Positions 28,488 through 37,800 of a stretch of 64,000 nucleotides of DNA are shown here, piece by piece. Source of the DNA: Pseudomonadota bacterium (lineage in GTDB: Bacteria; Pseudomonadota; Alphaproteobacteria; Puniceispirillales; Puniceispirillaceae); contig JAQCEA010000002.1 of NCBI GenBank assembly GCA_027620495.1, positions 1-64,000 of the forward strand, given 5' to 3'. Numbering within the stretch: position 1 is the first letter of the stretch; each line of letters starts with the position of its first letter. The notes below the pieces were generated by a model. The model did no database searches, had not been told where the DNA came from, and was given only the letters and a program-made list of their open reading frames with translations. Position numbers and translations under genes: made by a program.

Positions 28488-30071
28488 TCACATCTTTTGC
28501 CGTTCATGTTTCAGACCGATCCAGAGGCAGTAACACATAACCAAAATCACAAGGGTTAAGGGGATGCCGGTGGATACAGCCGCGCCCTGCAGCGCATTTA
28601 ACCCCCCGCCAAGCAACAGGGCGATGGCAACCAGCCCCTCAAGCGTGCACCAGAACACACGTTGCGTTACCGGTACATCCATTTTTCCGCCTGCGGTGAT
28701 GGTATCGATGACAAGCGACCCTGAATCAGATGACGTCACAAAGAAAATTACGATAAGGTCCAGTGATATCGGGGCGACAACGCTATAAAATGGCAGCTCT
28801 TTGAGCAGTCCAAACAGCGCCCCTTCCGGCTTGTAGTCATCACTGTTGCCGCGACACCGGGCGCGCCGCCAGCATTCAGCATATCGATCACAGCCCCGCC
28901 GAATGTGGACATCCATAAGGCACAGACAAGCGTTGGTGCCACCAACGCGCAGATAATAAATTCGCGCACCGTTCTGCCTTTTGAAATACGGGCGATAAAC
29001 ATCCCGACAAATGGTGACCACGCGATCCACCACGCCCAATAAAACGTTGTCCAGCCATGACAATAGCTGGTGTCATTTCTGCCAAACGGATTTGAAAGCG
29101 CCGGTAAGAGCAGAACATAATCCACCATGACACTGAAATATCTGGTGACGGCGGCGACAATGCCCGTGGTGATAATGACAAAGAAAAACAGCCTGACTGC
29201 GACAATCATATTAATTTCAGATAACCGTTTAACCCCAGCATCCATCCCCAGAAGTACTCGAGCCAAGCGCAATAGCGGTGATGCCGATAATCAGCCATAC
29301 GGTGACGGCCGGGGTTGGCGTGATGCCAAAAATTTCATTGAGGCCTGCCGCCACTTGACCCGCACCAAGACCAAGTGATGTTGTCAGCCCAAATAGCGTG
29401 GCGAACACCGCCGCTGTATCAATCGGATGGCCCCTCGCGCCCCTGACGCGTTCGCCCAGCAATGGCACAAACGCCGATCGTAGGGTGAGTGGAAACCCAT
29501 AATGATAGCTGAAAATCCCAAGCGATAATCCAACCGCCGCATAGACGGCCCAGCCTTCAAGCCCCCAATGATGGATTGTTCCAACGATGCCGATATATTC
29601 CTTATCAGCGATGTTGATGCCAAGCGGGCGGCCGGCACCGCTTTCAGAAAAATTATAATAGACAGGTTCAAGCACGCCAAAAAACAACAAGCCAATACCA
29701 ATGCCAGCGGCAAACATCATGGCGATCCAACCGGCATAGGAATAATCTGGTTTTGCGTCTTTGCCGCCAATTCTGACCTTGCCGACAGGGTGAAAAATCA
29801 ACACCAGACAAAATAGCGTGATGGCGTTGACCGACAACACCAAAAACTAGTCAAAAGTGCTGGTGAGCCAAGGGCGCAACCAGCCAAAAAATTCAGCTGT
29901 CGCATTTTGATTGGCCAGCGCAATCAGCACAAAGGCCGCAATCACGATGCTGGATATCAAAAATACCGGATTATGAATATCAAGGCCAAACGGCCGAATA
30001 TTGCTGTCGCCCAATTTATGTTTGGTTTCGCCCCATGACCGTGGGTCTGGATCTTGTCGTAACTGCGCCAT
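28488..30071 (-). pseudogene. BCCT family betaine/choline transporter, disrupted
   Basis: A remnant of a sodium- or proton-coupled transporter for betaine, choline or DMSP-like compounds, about 525 codons in all. The family core is plain (MMFAAGIGIGLLFFGVLEP, YWAWWIAWSPFVGMFIARI, SSDSGSLVIDT). Three lesions break it: an in-frame TAG at 29847-29849, where the family has Trp-Phe; a one-base insertion in a run of four C (plus strand 29246-29249); and a shift near 28841-28844. Most codons around the lesions still read as family sequence, so decay is recent, or some lesions are sequencing errors. Confidence 0.85.
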
Positions 30072-30199
30072 CTTGTCCCCCGCTTTTCATTTTTTCAAAA
30101 AAAGCCTGACGAGGTTAAGCTTCCGAAAATATGTTAAAAAATACCGGTAAATTTTGATGGTCTAAATAGATGCCATCAGCCCGTTGTCATAGTGGCCCG

Positions 30200-30285
30200 G
30201 CGCTATATTGGCCCCGCACTATATTCGCCCGGTGGTGCCAGTCTGGCTTTTGCTATGGCTACCAGTCTGGCTTTCGCCAGGGCGC
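30200..30285. repeat. Short degenerate tandem duplications
   Basis: Two small duplications lie side by side. CTATATT with flanking GC-rich sequence recurs with a period of 16 (30203 and 30219). CCAGTCTGGCTTT occurs at 30238-30250 and 30262-30274, a period of 24 bases or eight codons. The second gives the paired SQTG motif at the C-terminus of the hypothetical protein; the first straddles its stop codon. Confidence 0.7.
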
Positions 30286-30848
30286 GGTGCTGGCGCGGCG
30301 GGGCAGTGGGCGGCAAGGGCCTCTTTGCCCGCCCATAGCCACAAATACATATTCAATTCGCCGCGCAATCGGTCGCCAAGGCGCAAATGTTTGCTGGTCG
30401 CTTTATGGTTTGAACAGGCATGCATCGCCCCAATTTTCAATAGTTGACGGATGAAAATGGTCATCCGGCTGTTTGATTGCGGCGATGTGCTGAGCGCAAA
30501 TAAATAGGTGGCAATATGCCAGTTCTGGTCATCTTCGTGATGCAGCACAAGAAACAGGAACTCAAGCTTAACGTCATCACTAAATAGCTTTAGAAATTGC
30601 GTCTCTTTGCTTTTATAGGCCAGCGCCCGTAATGGCCAGCTTGGTGTTGTCGGTTCCATCTCGCATTCCTGTCCATCACATGCCCCATAGAGCGCAACGA
30701 AAAGAGATTGAAACCGAGCATTGTTGAGACCAGAGGGGCGGTGTGCCTGCCCGCATCCCCCATTGTCATGGCAATTAAGGCATTCATCCAAGCCATTTAT
30801 CAGCCGGGCGATGCCATCATGCCCCGCATCAAGTAACGGCAGATGCAA
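30219..30848 (-). CDS. Hypothetical protein, unrecognised
   Basis: I do not recognise this gene. The open frame runs into tRNA-Leu upstream, but that part is only tRNA read as protein. A plausible start is TTG 30848, giving 209 residues. The sequence has a Cys/His cluster near the N-terminus (DECLNCHDNGGCGQAH), a helical middle (KLEFLFLVLHHEDDQNWHIATYLFAL) and a low-complexity tail with two SQTG repeats eight residues apart. Base composition at codon positions looks like coding sequence. It lies between tRNA-Leu and the broken BCCT gene. The start is uncertain. Confidence 0.5.
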   Translation of the reverse strand: MHLPLLDAGHDGIARLINGLDECLNCHDNGGCGQAHRPSGLNNARFQSLFVALYGACDGQECEMEPTTPSWPLRALAYKSKETQFLKLFSDDVKLEFLFLVLHHEDDQNWHIATYLFALSTSPQSNSRMTIFIRQLLKIGAMHACSNHKATSKHLRLGDRLRGELNMYLWLWAGKEALAAHCPAAPAPRPGESQTGSHSKSQTGTTGRI

Positions 30849-30928
30849 ACAGAACAGGTTTTCTGCCCGGTGACATAAACGCCCGGTAACATAATATTTT
30901 TGATAAGGGGGGTGGCTGTTTAAAAAAA

Positions 30929-31015
<87 letters not shown>

Positions 31016-31327
31016 ACGGATTCATCGGGCGGTTTTTGCAACCGAGTTCCGATTGGCCGAGAGAATAGCTGTAATCACGCCGGTGTCAAACCTTTTTAAA
31101 CCCGGGCAGCCCGGGGCAAAACACGCCATTCATCACGCCTCGGCTCAATCCGCACCATAGATAAAAAAACCGGCATGATTCGAGCGTGATGGGATTGAAA
31201 TGCCGGACATGCTGATCTAATGTGGCAGGCTGTTCGGGTGATGCGTACGGCCTGCGCGATGATCAGCGCGTCAATCCATACAAACGCGTTTGGTGATAAC
31301 AAGATAAAACAAATCTGGGGTAACAAG
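31016..31327. other. Intergenic region between tRNA-Leu and the epimerase gene
   Basis: 312 bases without a convincing gene. It should hold the divergent promoters of tRNA-Leu (minus) and the epimerase (plus), but I could not assign clear -35/-10 elements. The one structure seen is the hairpin at 31163-31206. The open frames crossing it are shadows with no family features. Confidence 0.5.
31163..31206 (-). terminator. Possible minus-strand terminator
   Basis: The 7-bp inverted repeat CCGGCAT (31170-31176) and ATGCCGG (31200-31206) is followed on the minus strand by seven T. It would stop transcripts antisense to the epimerase gene before they reach tRNA-Leu. The 23-base loop makes the call weak. 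Confidence 0.35.
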
Positions 31328-32281
31328 ATGATACATACCGTTGCGGTAATTGGTGGGTCCGGGTTTGTCGGCCGGGCGACAATTGAAAAATTGGCGCAAG
31401 CTGGCAAACAGATCATTGTGTTATGCCGGAACAGTGACCGTGCGAAATTTTTAAAACCAATGGGGCGTATTGGCCAGATCACCATTGTTGCGGGTGACGC
31501 GCTGGATGATGCGGCGCTAGAAACGGTGCTGGCACCTGCCGATGCGATGGTTAATATGGTCGGTATTCTGGCCGAGTCCGGCGCGCAGAAATTTGGCGCT
31601 TTGCAAGCTGAATTGCCACAGCGCATTGCACAAATGGCGGCGCGCCATCACCATCAGGCGGTGGTGCATCTATCGGCAATTGGTGCTGATGCCAAATCAG
31701 CCAGCCGATATGCCCAGACCAAAGCGGCTGGCGAGGCTGGGCTGAAAGCGGCGTTTCCAAAGGCGGTTATTATGCGTCCATCTGTTATTTTTGGCCCACG
31801 TGACAATTTTTTCAACAGATTTGCCACGATGGCGCAAATCGCCCCAGCCTTGCCATTGCCGGGCGGCGGGCATATGCGGATGCAGCCTGTTTATGTTGAA
31901 GATGTCGCATCGGCCATTCTTGCCGGGTTAGGGATTGGCGGGGCTGATCTCAAAAAACGGCCGGACGGACAGATTTATGAACTTGGCGGGCCTGATATCT
32001 GCAGCTTTCGCCAGTTGATGGCCTTAACAATGCAATATAGCCAGCGCCGCCGGTTGTTGGTGCCGGTGCCGTTTGCGGCATTGGCTGTGGGTGCGCGCGT
32101 GGCTGGGTTATTGCCCAACCCACCGCTGACAACAGATCAATTGCGATTGCTGAAACTGGATAATGTGGTTGCCAAAGGGGCGCTTAAATTGGCTGATCTT
32201 GGGATTGTTGCCACCAGCATTGATGCGGTTGTGCCATCCTATCTGGCACGCTACCGGCCGGGCGGCTTGTTTCGCAAATAG
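31328..32281 (+). CDS. NDUFA9-like NAD(P)-binding epimerase family protein
   Basis: An atypical short-chain dehydrogenase/epimerase of 317 residues. The N-terminal Rossmann motif is VAVIGGSGFVGRATIEKL, and further signatures are VVHLSAIGAD, YAQTKAAGE and RPSVIFGPRDNFFNRF. This pattern matches the complex I NDUFA9-like group common in alphaproteobacteria, whose members may assist quinone biosynthesis or complex I assembly. The start is ATG 31328 (MIHTVAVIGG), preceded by GGGG; upstream in-frame sequence is not homologous. It converges on uppP with one base between the stop codons. Confidence 0.85.
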   Translation: MIHTVAVIGGSGFVGRATIEKLAQAGKQIIVLCRNSDRAKFLKPMGRIGQITIVAGDALDDAALETVLAPADAMVNMVGILAESGAQKFGALQAELPQRIAQMAARHHHQAVVHLSAIGADAKSASRYAQTKAAGEAGLKAAFPKAVIMRPSVIFGPRDNFFNRFATMAQIAPALPLPGGGHMRMQPVYVEDVASAILAGLGIGGADLKKRPDGQIYELGGPDICSFRQLMALTMQYSQRRRLLVPVPFAALAVGARVAGLLPNPPLTTDQLRLLKLDNVVAKGALKLADLGIVATSIDAVVPSYLARYRPGGLFRK

Positions 32282-32282
32282 G

Positions 32283-33101
32283 CTAGAGCGTGGCAATCAG
32301 GCCAAGTTGAAGTCCAAGCAACAAAACCATGCCGAGTCCCAATCGGTAAATCACAAAAATGGTGAAACTCGCTCTGGCCAGCCACGACATCATCACGCGA
32401 ATGGCCAGCCACGCAAATAGCGCCGATAACACCGCCACAATGGCCGCATCCACCCCAAGCTGGGCATCGCCTGCGTCAATGATATCAATGGTTTTGAGCA
32501 AGCCAGCCCCGGCGATTGCTGGCAAGGATAACAACAGCGAAAACCGCGCCGCAGTCACCCGGTCATAGCCGAAAAACCGTGCCGCGGTCATGGTGACACC
32601 AGACCGTGACGCCCCCGGAATCAGGGCGCAAATTTGCATAAGCCCAATGCCCATGGCGGCTGACCAGCGCATATCGGCCAGCCCGTGCAACTGCCCGCCA
32701 AATCGATCAGCGGCCCATAAAAGCCCAGCAAACGCGATATTGGCCCATGCGAGGGTTGTTACCAATGTCAGCCAATGCCAATCGGCATAATTTACCACAA
32801 ATCCAACCAGTACTAAGGGTATTGTCGCGCCAATGATCATCAAACCAAGCCGCCGGTGATCCGCTTGCTGGGCGCTGTCAGCCCGCCCAAACATAGCGGC
32901 GGTGATATTGAATATGTCGCGGCGCAAATAGACCAGCACCGCGATCAGCGTGCCAACATGCGCGGCCACGTCAATCGTCTGGCCCTGATAGGGATGGGCG
33001 GTGATGACCGGGATCAGAACAAGATGCCCGGATGATGACACCGGTAAAAATTCGGTCACGCCCTGAATAGCGGCAACCAAAAGAATAAGGCTAAACGGCA
33101 T
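32283..33101 (-). CDS. uppP: Undecaprenyl-diphosphate phosphatase
   Basis: The BacA/UppP membrane phosphatase (272 residues, about eight hydrophobic segments). It recycles undecaprenyl diphosphate for peptidoglycan and polysaccharide synthesis. The two catalytic motifs are clear: GVTEFLPVSSSGHLVL near the N-terminus and PGASRSGVTMTAARFFGYDR in the middle. The gene stands alone and converges with the epimerase gene. Confidence 0.95.
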   Translation of the reverse strand: MPFSLILLVAAIQGVTEFLPVSSSGHLVLIPVITAHPYQGQTIDVAAHVGTLIAVLVYLRRDIFNITAAMFGRADSAQQADHRRLGLMIIGATIPLVLVGFVVNYADWHWLTLVTTLAWANIAFAGLLWAADRFGGQLHGLADMRWSAAMGIGLMQICALIPGASRSGVTMTAARFFGYDRVTAARFSLLLSLPAIAGAGLLKTIDIIDAGDAQLGVDAAIVAVLSALFAWLAIRVMMSWLARASFTIFVIYRLGLGMVLLLGLQLGLIATL

Positions 33102-33424
33102 GACATGTCCTGTGCTGATATGATGCCATGGCTACAAGTAATTGGCCGGTAAAACAAGGGGGCAAATATCTGTTTGGTGAATTGTGCTTTTTTGGGTGGC
33201 CCGCTATTCTGGTAAAATTAGTTCCAAATCGGCCATAAAAATGGAATTAATCGCCGTTATTTTCCCGTGGCCTTGCAAGGTGCTTGCAAATTTCGGAAAA
33301 AAAGGGTAATAAGTGTTGACTAATTATGAAACCGGTCTGGGTACGGGGCATGCACATGGCCGCCGGCACCCGGCACCGTCATTTACCTAGTTCTATCGTC
33401 ACAACCGGTCGCCGGGAGGCAAAG

Positions 33425-34873
33425 ATGTCATCAAAAATGCTGCAGTTCGTAGCGACAAAAAAAGCCATGCCGGAAAAGCGGACGGCTGATAATCGTGTGG
33501 CTGATTTCGATGAAATTTATAATGATTTTGACGCCGCCGCCGCCGAGACGCAAGCGTCACGCTGTTCACAATGCGGGGTGCCGTTTTGTCAGGTAAATTG
33601 CCCGTTGCACAACAACATCCCGGATTGGCTGATGATGACAGCCGAAGGTCGGTTGCAAGAAGCGTATGAATTATCTTCGCAAACCAATAATTTTCCAGAA
33701 ATTTGTGGCCGCATTTGCCCGCAAGACCGATTGTGTGAAGGCAGTTGCGTGATCGAAAAAGGGTTTGAATCGGTCACCATTGGTGCGGTGGAAAAACACA
33801 TCACCGAAACGGCGTTTGCCGAAGGCTGGGTAAAACCAGCCGCACCGCGCCATGAACGCAGCGAATCGATTGGCATTATCGGGGCGGGTCCGGCTGGATT
33901 GGCGGCGGCTGAAATGTTGCGACATCAGGGCTATAAGGTGCATGTTTATGACCGTTATGACCGTATTGGTGGTCTGCTGATTTATGGTATTCCCGGCTTT
34001 AAGCTGGAAAAAGATATCGTCGAACGGCGCGGCAATTTATTGCGTGATGGCGGGGTGACCTTTCATCTTGGTGTCGACGTTGGACATGGTGCGCATAGTT
34101 TTGAAAAACTGCGCGCGGCGCATGATGCGATTTTGATTGCCACTGGTGTGTATAAGGCCCGCGATATCAGCCTGCCGGGTGTCGGGCTTGATGGCATCGT
34201 GCCCGCATTGGATTATCTAACAGCGTCAAACCGCAAAAGCCTTGGTGATTCGGTGCCTGCATTTGACAATGGCATGCTTGATGCGGCTGGCAAGGATGTG
34301 GTGGTGATCGGTGGGGGGGATACCGCGATGGATTGCGTGCGTACCGCGATCCGGCAAAAAGCCAAATCGGTCAGCTGTTTATACCGCCGCGATCGGGCGA
34401 ATATGCCGGGGTCACAGCGCGAAGTGGCGAACGCCGAAGAAGAAGGCGTGGTGTTTAATTGGTTGTCAGCCCCGCAGGCCTTTATCGGGGATGACAAGGT
34501 ACGGGCGGTACGGGCGCAACGCATTCATCTTGGCCAGCCAGATGCCACCGGGCGGCAGGTGCCAGAGGTGATCGAGGGATCATCGCATGATTTGCCAGCA
34601 AATTTGGTGATCAAAGCACTTGGGTTTGACCCCGAGGACCTGCCAAAATTATTTGGTCAGGACGAATTGGAAGTGACCCGCTGGGGCACAGTGAAAATTG
34701 ACTGGCAGACCATGATGACACCAATGGAGGGGGTTTTTGCCGCTGGCGATATCGTGCGCGGTGCCTCGCTGGTTGTCTGGGGTGTGCGTGATGGACGGGA
34801 TGCCGCTGAACAAATTGATCGCTGGATCAATGCCGCGGCTGACGCGCCGCGCGTTGCGACAGCAAGGAGCTAA
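33425..34873 (+). CDS. gltD: Glutamate synthase small subunit
   Basis: The NADPH-oxidising beta subunit of glutamate synthase, 482 residues. The N-terminal Cys-rich region binds 4Fe-4S clusters (CSQCGVPFCQVNCPLH and CGRICPQDRLCEGSC). FAD- and NADPH-binding Rossmann motifs follow (IGIIGAGPAGLAAAEM, VVVIGGGDTAMDCVR), then GVFAAGDIVRGASLVVW. ATG 33425 is fixed by GGGAGG just upstream; the open frame extends 33 codons further without homology. gltB starts 4 bases after the stop, so the subunits are co-translated. Confidence 0.96.
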   Translation: MSSKMLQFVATKKAMPEKRTADNRVADFDEIYNDFDAAAAETQASRCSQCGVPFCQVNCPLHNNIPDWLMMTAEGRLQEAYELSSQTNNFPEICGRICPQDRLCEGSCVIEKGFESVTIGAVEKHITETAFAEGWVKPAAPRHERSESIGIIGAGPAGLAAAEMLRHQGYKVHVYDRYDRIGGLLIYGIPGFKLEKDIVERRGNLLRDGGVTFHLGVDVGHGAHSFEKLRAAHDAILIATGVYKARDISLPGVGLDGIVPALDYLTASNRKSLGDSVPAFDNGMLDAAGKDVVVIGGGDTAMDCVRTAIRQKAKSVSCLYRRDRANMPGSQREVANAEEEGVVFNWLSAPQAFIGDDKVRAVRAQRIHLGQPDATGRQVPEVIEGSSHDLPANLVIKALGFDPEDLPKLFGQDELEVTRWGTVKIDWQTMMTPMEGVFAAGDIVRGASLVVWGVRDGRDAAEQIDRWINAAADAPRVATARS

Positions 34874-34877
34874 AGCC

Positions 34878-37800
34878 ATGACACAATCATTTGATGCGCA
34901 AGAATATTTGGCGCGCCGCGCGCGGAACGAAGACCGGCTGACAGCGGCTGGCGTTTATGGGCCGGAAATGGAACATGATGCGTGCGGGGTTGGATTTGTC
35001 GCGGCGCGTGATGGCCAGCCAAACCGGGCCGTTGTCGAGTCCGCCATCGAAGCCCTACAAGCCATTTGGCATCGCGGCGCGGTTGACGCAGATGGCATGA
35101 CCGGGGATGGGGCCGGTATTCATATCGAAATCCCGCGCGACTTTTTCATCGAGCATATTGCCCGTACCGGCCATGATGATGATGGCGGGCGGCTTGCCGT
35201 TGGCATGGTGTTTTTGCCGCGTACCGATTTGGCAGCCCAAGAACGGTGCCGGTGTATTGTTGAAGAAGAAATTCTGGCATTTGGACATTTTATTTATGGC
35301 TGGCGGCAGGTCCCTGTAAATATCAGCGCGTTGGGGCAAAAAGCCATTGCGACCCGTCCGGAAATTGAACAGATCATGTTCTCTATGCCAACTGATATCA
35401 GTGAAGAGGAAGCCGAAAGACAGTTATATCTTGTGCGCCGCCGTATCGAAAAAGCGGTGATTCAGGATTTGATCAGCGACTTTTACATTTGTTCATTATC
35501 AACCCGTTCGATCATTTACAAAGGCATGTTTCTTGCCGAACAGGTCACGGCCTTTTTCCCGGATTTGCTAGACCAAAGATTTGTGTCTTCATTTGCAATT
35601 TATCATCAGCGCTATTCGACAAATACCAAACCAACATGGCGTCTGGCACAGCCATTTCGGGTATTGGCCCATAATGGGGAAATAAACACCATCCGCGGCA
35701 ATCAAAACTGGATGAGCTGTCATGAAGATAGAATGGGATCGGCATTATTCGGCACCCAGATTGAAGATCTAAAGCCAGTCGTTGCCAAAGGCAGTTCTGA
35801 CTCGGCGGCACTTGATGCGGTGTTTGAACTGTTGCTGCGAAGCGGCCGTGATCTGCCAATGGTGAAAACCATGATGATCCCCGAAGCGATTGATGTCAGC
35901 GCTGATAATCCACGGGCGAATCTTTATGCCTATTGTAATTCGGTGATGGAACCATGGGATGGGCCGGCGGCGATTGCGGCCTATGCTGGTGACTGGGTGG
36001 TGGCTGGACTTGACCGTAACGGGTTGCGGCCATTGCGGTATGTTGTGACGCATGATGGGCTGGTGGTTGCCGGTTCTGAAACCGGTATGGTGGTGGTGCC
36101 AGATACCAATATTGCCGAACGCGGGCGTCTTGGCCCGGGCGAAATGATCGGCATTAATTTGGCTGAGGGCAGGCTGTATAAGGACCAAGAACTTAAAGAC
36201 AAGCTGGTTAAAAAATGCGACTGGCGCCAATGGATTGGCCGGGCCAAACAAATGGACGCGCTATTGGCGAATGCGTCTGGCAAAGCCAGCGCCCCGCTTG
36301 AACCAAAAGAGGCACGCCGCCGTCAATATATGGCTGGCTGGACAATGGAAGACGCCGAACTTGTCCTGCAGCCGATGGCCCAAACTGGCAAAGAAGCCAT
36401 TGGTTCAATGGGGGATGATACGCCGCTGGCGGTATTATCAGGCCATTATCGTGGCCTCCACCATTTCTTTAGACAGAATTTTTCGCAGGTGACAAACCCG
36501 CCAATCGATTCTTTGCGTGAACGTTATGTAATGACCTTGCGGACCCGCCTTGGCAATCTTGGCAATATTCTGGATGAAGCCCCAGAACAATGTGACCATC
36601 TGCTGTTGCATTCTCCGGTGCTGACGGTGCCAGAGTGGGATGCGCTGTGCCTCTATCTTGGCGACAAGGCAGCAACCATAGATTGTACATTTGTTGACGA
36701 TGGCAGCGACCATGCCCTTACCGCCGCGCTTGAACGTATTCAGGCCGAAGCCGAAGAGGCGGTGCGGTCTGGCTGTGAACATGTCATGTTGACAGATCGC
36801 AACGTAAATCAAGACCGTGTGCCATTACCAATGATTCTGGCGACAGGCGCGGTGCATTCGCATCTTGTCCGCCAGCAATTGCGCACATTTGCATCGGTGA
36901 ATGTGGCCAGTGGTGAATGTCTTGATGTGCATCATTTTGCGGTGTTGATTGGCGTTGGTGCCACAACTGTCAACGCCTATGTCGCCGAAGCGGCGATTGC
37001 TGATCGGCATGCGCGTGGGTTGCTTGCTGGGCTGGAAATTGGTGATGCGGTCGGCAATTACCGAAAGGCGATCGAAGACGGATTGTTGAAAATCATGTCA
37101 AAGATGGGTATTTCGGTGATTACCTCTTATCGGGGGGGCTATAATTTTGAAGCGCTTGGCCTATCGCGGTCACTTGTAGCTAATTACTTTCCATCGATGT
37201 CATCACGTATTTCTGGCCTTGGTCTGAAAGGTATCGCGGCTGGTGTGTTGAAAATGCACAAAAAGGCGTTTGCGGTTGATGATGTGCATCTGCCAGTTGG
37301 TGGATTCTTCCGTTATCGCAAATCTGGCGAACGGCATGCCTTTGACGGGCAATTGATCCACGCTATGCAACATGCCTGTGATACCGGTTCTTACGAAAGC
37401 TGGAAAAAATATTCAGCGCTGGTGGCGTCACAGGACCCAATTAATTTGCGTGATCTTCTCGATTTTAAACCTGTGCATGATCCGATTGACATTGACCGGG
37501 TTGAATCCATCACCGGTATTCGCAAACGGTTGGTATCACCGGGCATTTCGCTTGGTGCGCTCAGCCCAGAGGCGCATGAAACATTGTCAATTGCCATGAA
37601 CCGGATCGGCGCAAAGTCGGATTCGGGCGAAGGTGGGGAAGACCCGGCCCGCTTTAAATTGCGTGAGAATGGCGATAATCCGTCAAGTGCCATCAAACAG
37701 ATCGCATCTGGGCGGTTTGGGGTCACGGCCGAATATCTGAACAATTGTCAGGAAATTGAAATCAAGGTGGCACAAGGCGCCAAGCCCGGCGAGGGCGGCC

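Noticed and set aside
28488-29272. The BCCT fragments as separate small genes
   Set aside because: All pieces align in order to one transporter family; they are better explained as a single disrupted gene.
30170-30454. Plus-strand open frames opposite the hypothetical gene
   Set aside because: They are shadows of the minus-strand frame, lack ribosome-binding sites and have low-complexity translations shaped by the local repeats.
31096-31626. 176-codon minus-strand frame over the epimerase promoter
   Set aside because: It overlaps the well-supported epimerase gene, has no family features and includes the hairpin region.
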